A DNA stretch of 64,000 nt from NCBI RefSeq assembly GCF_021738965.1, contig NZ_JAKKOQ010000001.1:682001-746000 (forward strand), in the 5' to 3' direction. Below are positions 63,193 to 64,000 of the stretch, piece by piece (position 1 is the stretch's first letter; the number at the start of each line of letters is the position of its first letter). Made by a program: the position numbers and the translations under genes. The stretch is from Gordonia zhenghanii. Its GTDB lineage: Bacteria; Actinomycetota; Actinomycetes; Mycobacteriales; Mycobacteriaceae. Under the pieces are notes generated by a model. The model had not been told where the DNA came from, did not search any database, and saw nothing but the letters and a program-made list of their open reading frames with translations.

Positions 63193-64000
63193 CACCGACG
63201 ACCGCACCGGCCACGTCCGACCGCATCGATCGAGCCACCTGGAGACTCTGCTGGGTGGTCGTCCTCGGCGCCTTCGCGAGCGGACTCGATGCATCGATCG
63301 TCAACATCGGTCTCGATTCCATCACCACGCAGATGGGCTCGACATTGTCGACGACGCAGTGGATCGTCAGCGGATACCTCCTGGCGCTCGCCGTGTCGCT
63401 ACCGATGGCCGGATGGCTCGGCCGACGGTTCGGCGCCGGCCCCGTCTGGCTGACCGCCCTCGGATTCTTCACCGCGGCGTCACTCGCCTGCGCGGTCGCG
63501 TCAACTCCCGAAGGACTCATCGCCGCTCGCATCGCTCAAGGGCTGGCAGGCGGCGTCCTGATCCCCACCGGGCAAGCGATCTTGGGAGCGGCAGTCGGCC
63601 CGCACCGCCTCGGGCGGGTGATGGGCGTGCTCGGGATCGCGGTGAGCGCAGCCCCCGCGATCGGCCCGCTCGTCGGCGGACTCGTTCTGCACTCGCTGAC
63701 GTGGCCGTGGCTGTTCGCGATCAACATTCCGATCGGCATCGCGGGGATCGCGCTCGGCCGCCGGGTGATGCCGTGCAGTCGATCGTCAGACCCCGGTCCG
63801 CTGCACTGGGCGGGTCTGGCCACCATCAGCGCAGGTCTGGCACTTCTAGTGCTGGCCACGACCAGGTGGGGCGACGCAGGCCGCATCGATCCGACGACTG
63901 TCGCCATCGGCGCGGGTGCCGCGCTGTCGCTCGCCGCGTTCGTCGTCGCCACCCGGCGGACGTCGCACCCGTTGCTCGATCTGAATCTGTATCGCCTACC
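63189..64000 (+). CDS. MFS transporter, DHA2/EmrB-QacA type (3' partial)
   Basis: The first 270 residues are visible; the gene continues beyond the window. Motif D1-like LDASIVNIGLDSI, motif A GWLGRRFGAGPVW and motif C GVLGIAVSAAPAIGPLVGG indicate a 14-helix drug:proton antiporter. Start ATG 63189 overlaps the reductase stop. Co-regulation with a reductase and TetR suggests export of a redox-active toxic compound. Confidence 0.93.
   Translation, partial: MTPTTAPATSDRIDRATWRLCWVVVLGAFASGLDASIVNIGLDSITTQMGSTLSTTQWIVSGYLLALAVSLPMAGWLGRRFGAGPVWLTALGFFTAASLACAVASTPEGLIAARIAQGLAGGVLIPTGQAILGAAVGPHRLGRVMGVLGIAVSAAPAIGPLVGGLVLHSLTWPWLFAINIPIGIAGIALGRRVMPCSRSSDPGPLHWAGLATISAGLALLVLATTRWGDAGRIDPTTVAIGAGAALSLAAFVVATRRTSHPLLDLNLYRL

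Overview
The window is high-GC DNA from a mycolic-acid-producing actinobacterium (Corynebacteriales). I infer Gordonia or a close relative. The evidence is an MmpL3 orthologue beside trmB and an NYN-domain gene in the mycobacterial order, two Emb arabinosyltransferases, an antigen-85-like mycolyltransferase, GTP-type PEP carboxykinase, a KstR-type operator and an alkB-rubredoxin-rubredoxin-tetR operon. Many genes have a TANNNT box 6-8 nt before the start codon, as expected for leaderless mRNAs in this order. No prophage, insertion sequence, rRNA or CRISPR array was seen, and no gene-free stretch exceeds 300 bases.

Layout. 1-7 kb: the 3' part of a methyltransferase, then a MacB/FtsX-like ABC exporter with an MmpS-like partner, then pckG. 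7-16 kb: a syntenic block like Rv0204c-Rv0211 of M. tuberculosis. It has two degenerate GTPase-like genes (minus strand) divergent from trmB, then the NYN protein, mmpL3, a flippase-like membrane protein and a DUF3054 protein. 16-25 kb: a catalytically dead penicillin-binding-protein-like lipoprotein, pirin, M13 metallopeptidase, a second MMPL transporter, an L,D-transpeptidase lipoprotein and an HsaD-like hydrolase behind a KstR-like palindrome. 25-31 kb: the alkane hydroxylase operon, an SGNH hydrolase, tRNA-Arg and tRNA-Ser, a HisC-like aminotransferase, a mycolyltransferase-like protein and a thioesterase.

31-48 kb: a gene of unknown function; an ABC transporter/two-component/acyltransferase operon; a GAF regulator; two large emb genes; and an aldehyde dehydrogenase with its DUF779 partner. 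48-51 kb: an FAD monooxygenase, polytopic membrane protein and TetR operon. 51-55 kb: an overlapping LysR, class-A beta-lactamase-like and penicillin-binding lipoprotein operon. 55-64 kb: a DUF222-HNH gene, a YeiH-type exporter with a divergent LysR, a methyltransferase, a helix-turn-helix-less LysR ligand domain opposite DUF5997, a SnoaL-like protein, a D-2-hydroxyacid dehydrogenase, and a TetR gene divergent from an FMN reductase/MFS pair that runs off the edge.

Much of the window serves the envelope: mycolate export, arabinan synthesis, mycolyl transfer and peptidoglycan cross-linking. The rest is lipid and alkane catabolism or small regulated operons. The most unusual structures are a dispersed palindromic intergenic element (consensus GGTCGAGCGGAGTCGAGACC) with tandem expansions on both arms, the pseudo-PBP, the LysR/beta-lactamase/PBP operon, the paired degenerate GTPases, the KstR-like operator, and two long perfect inverted repeats.
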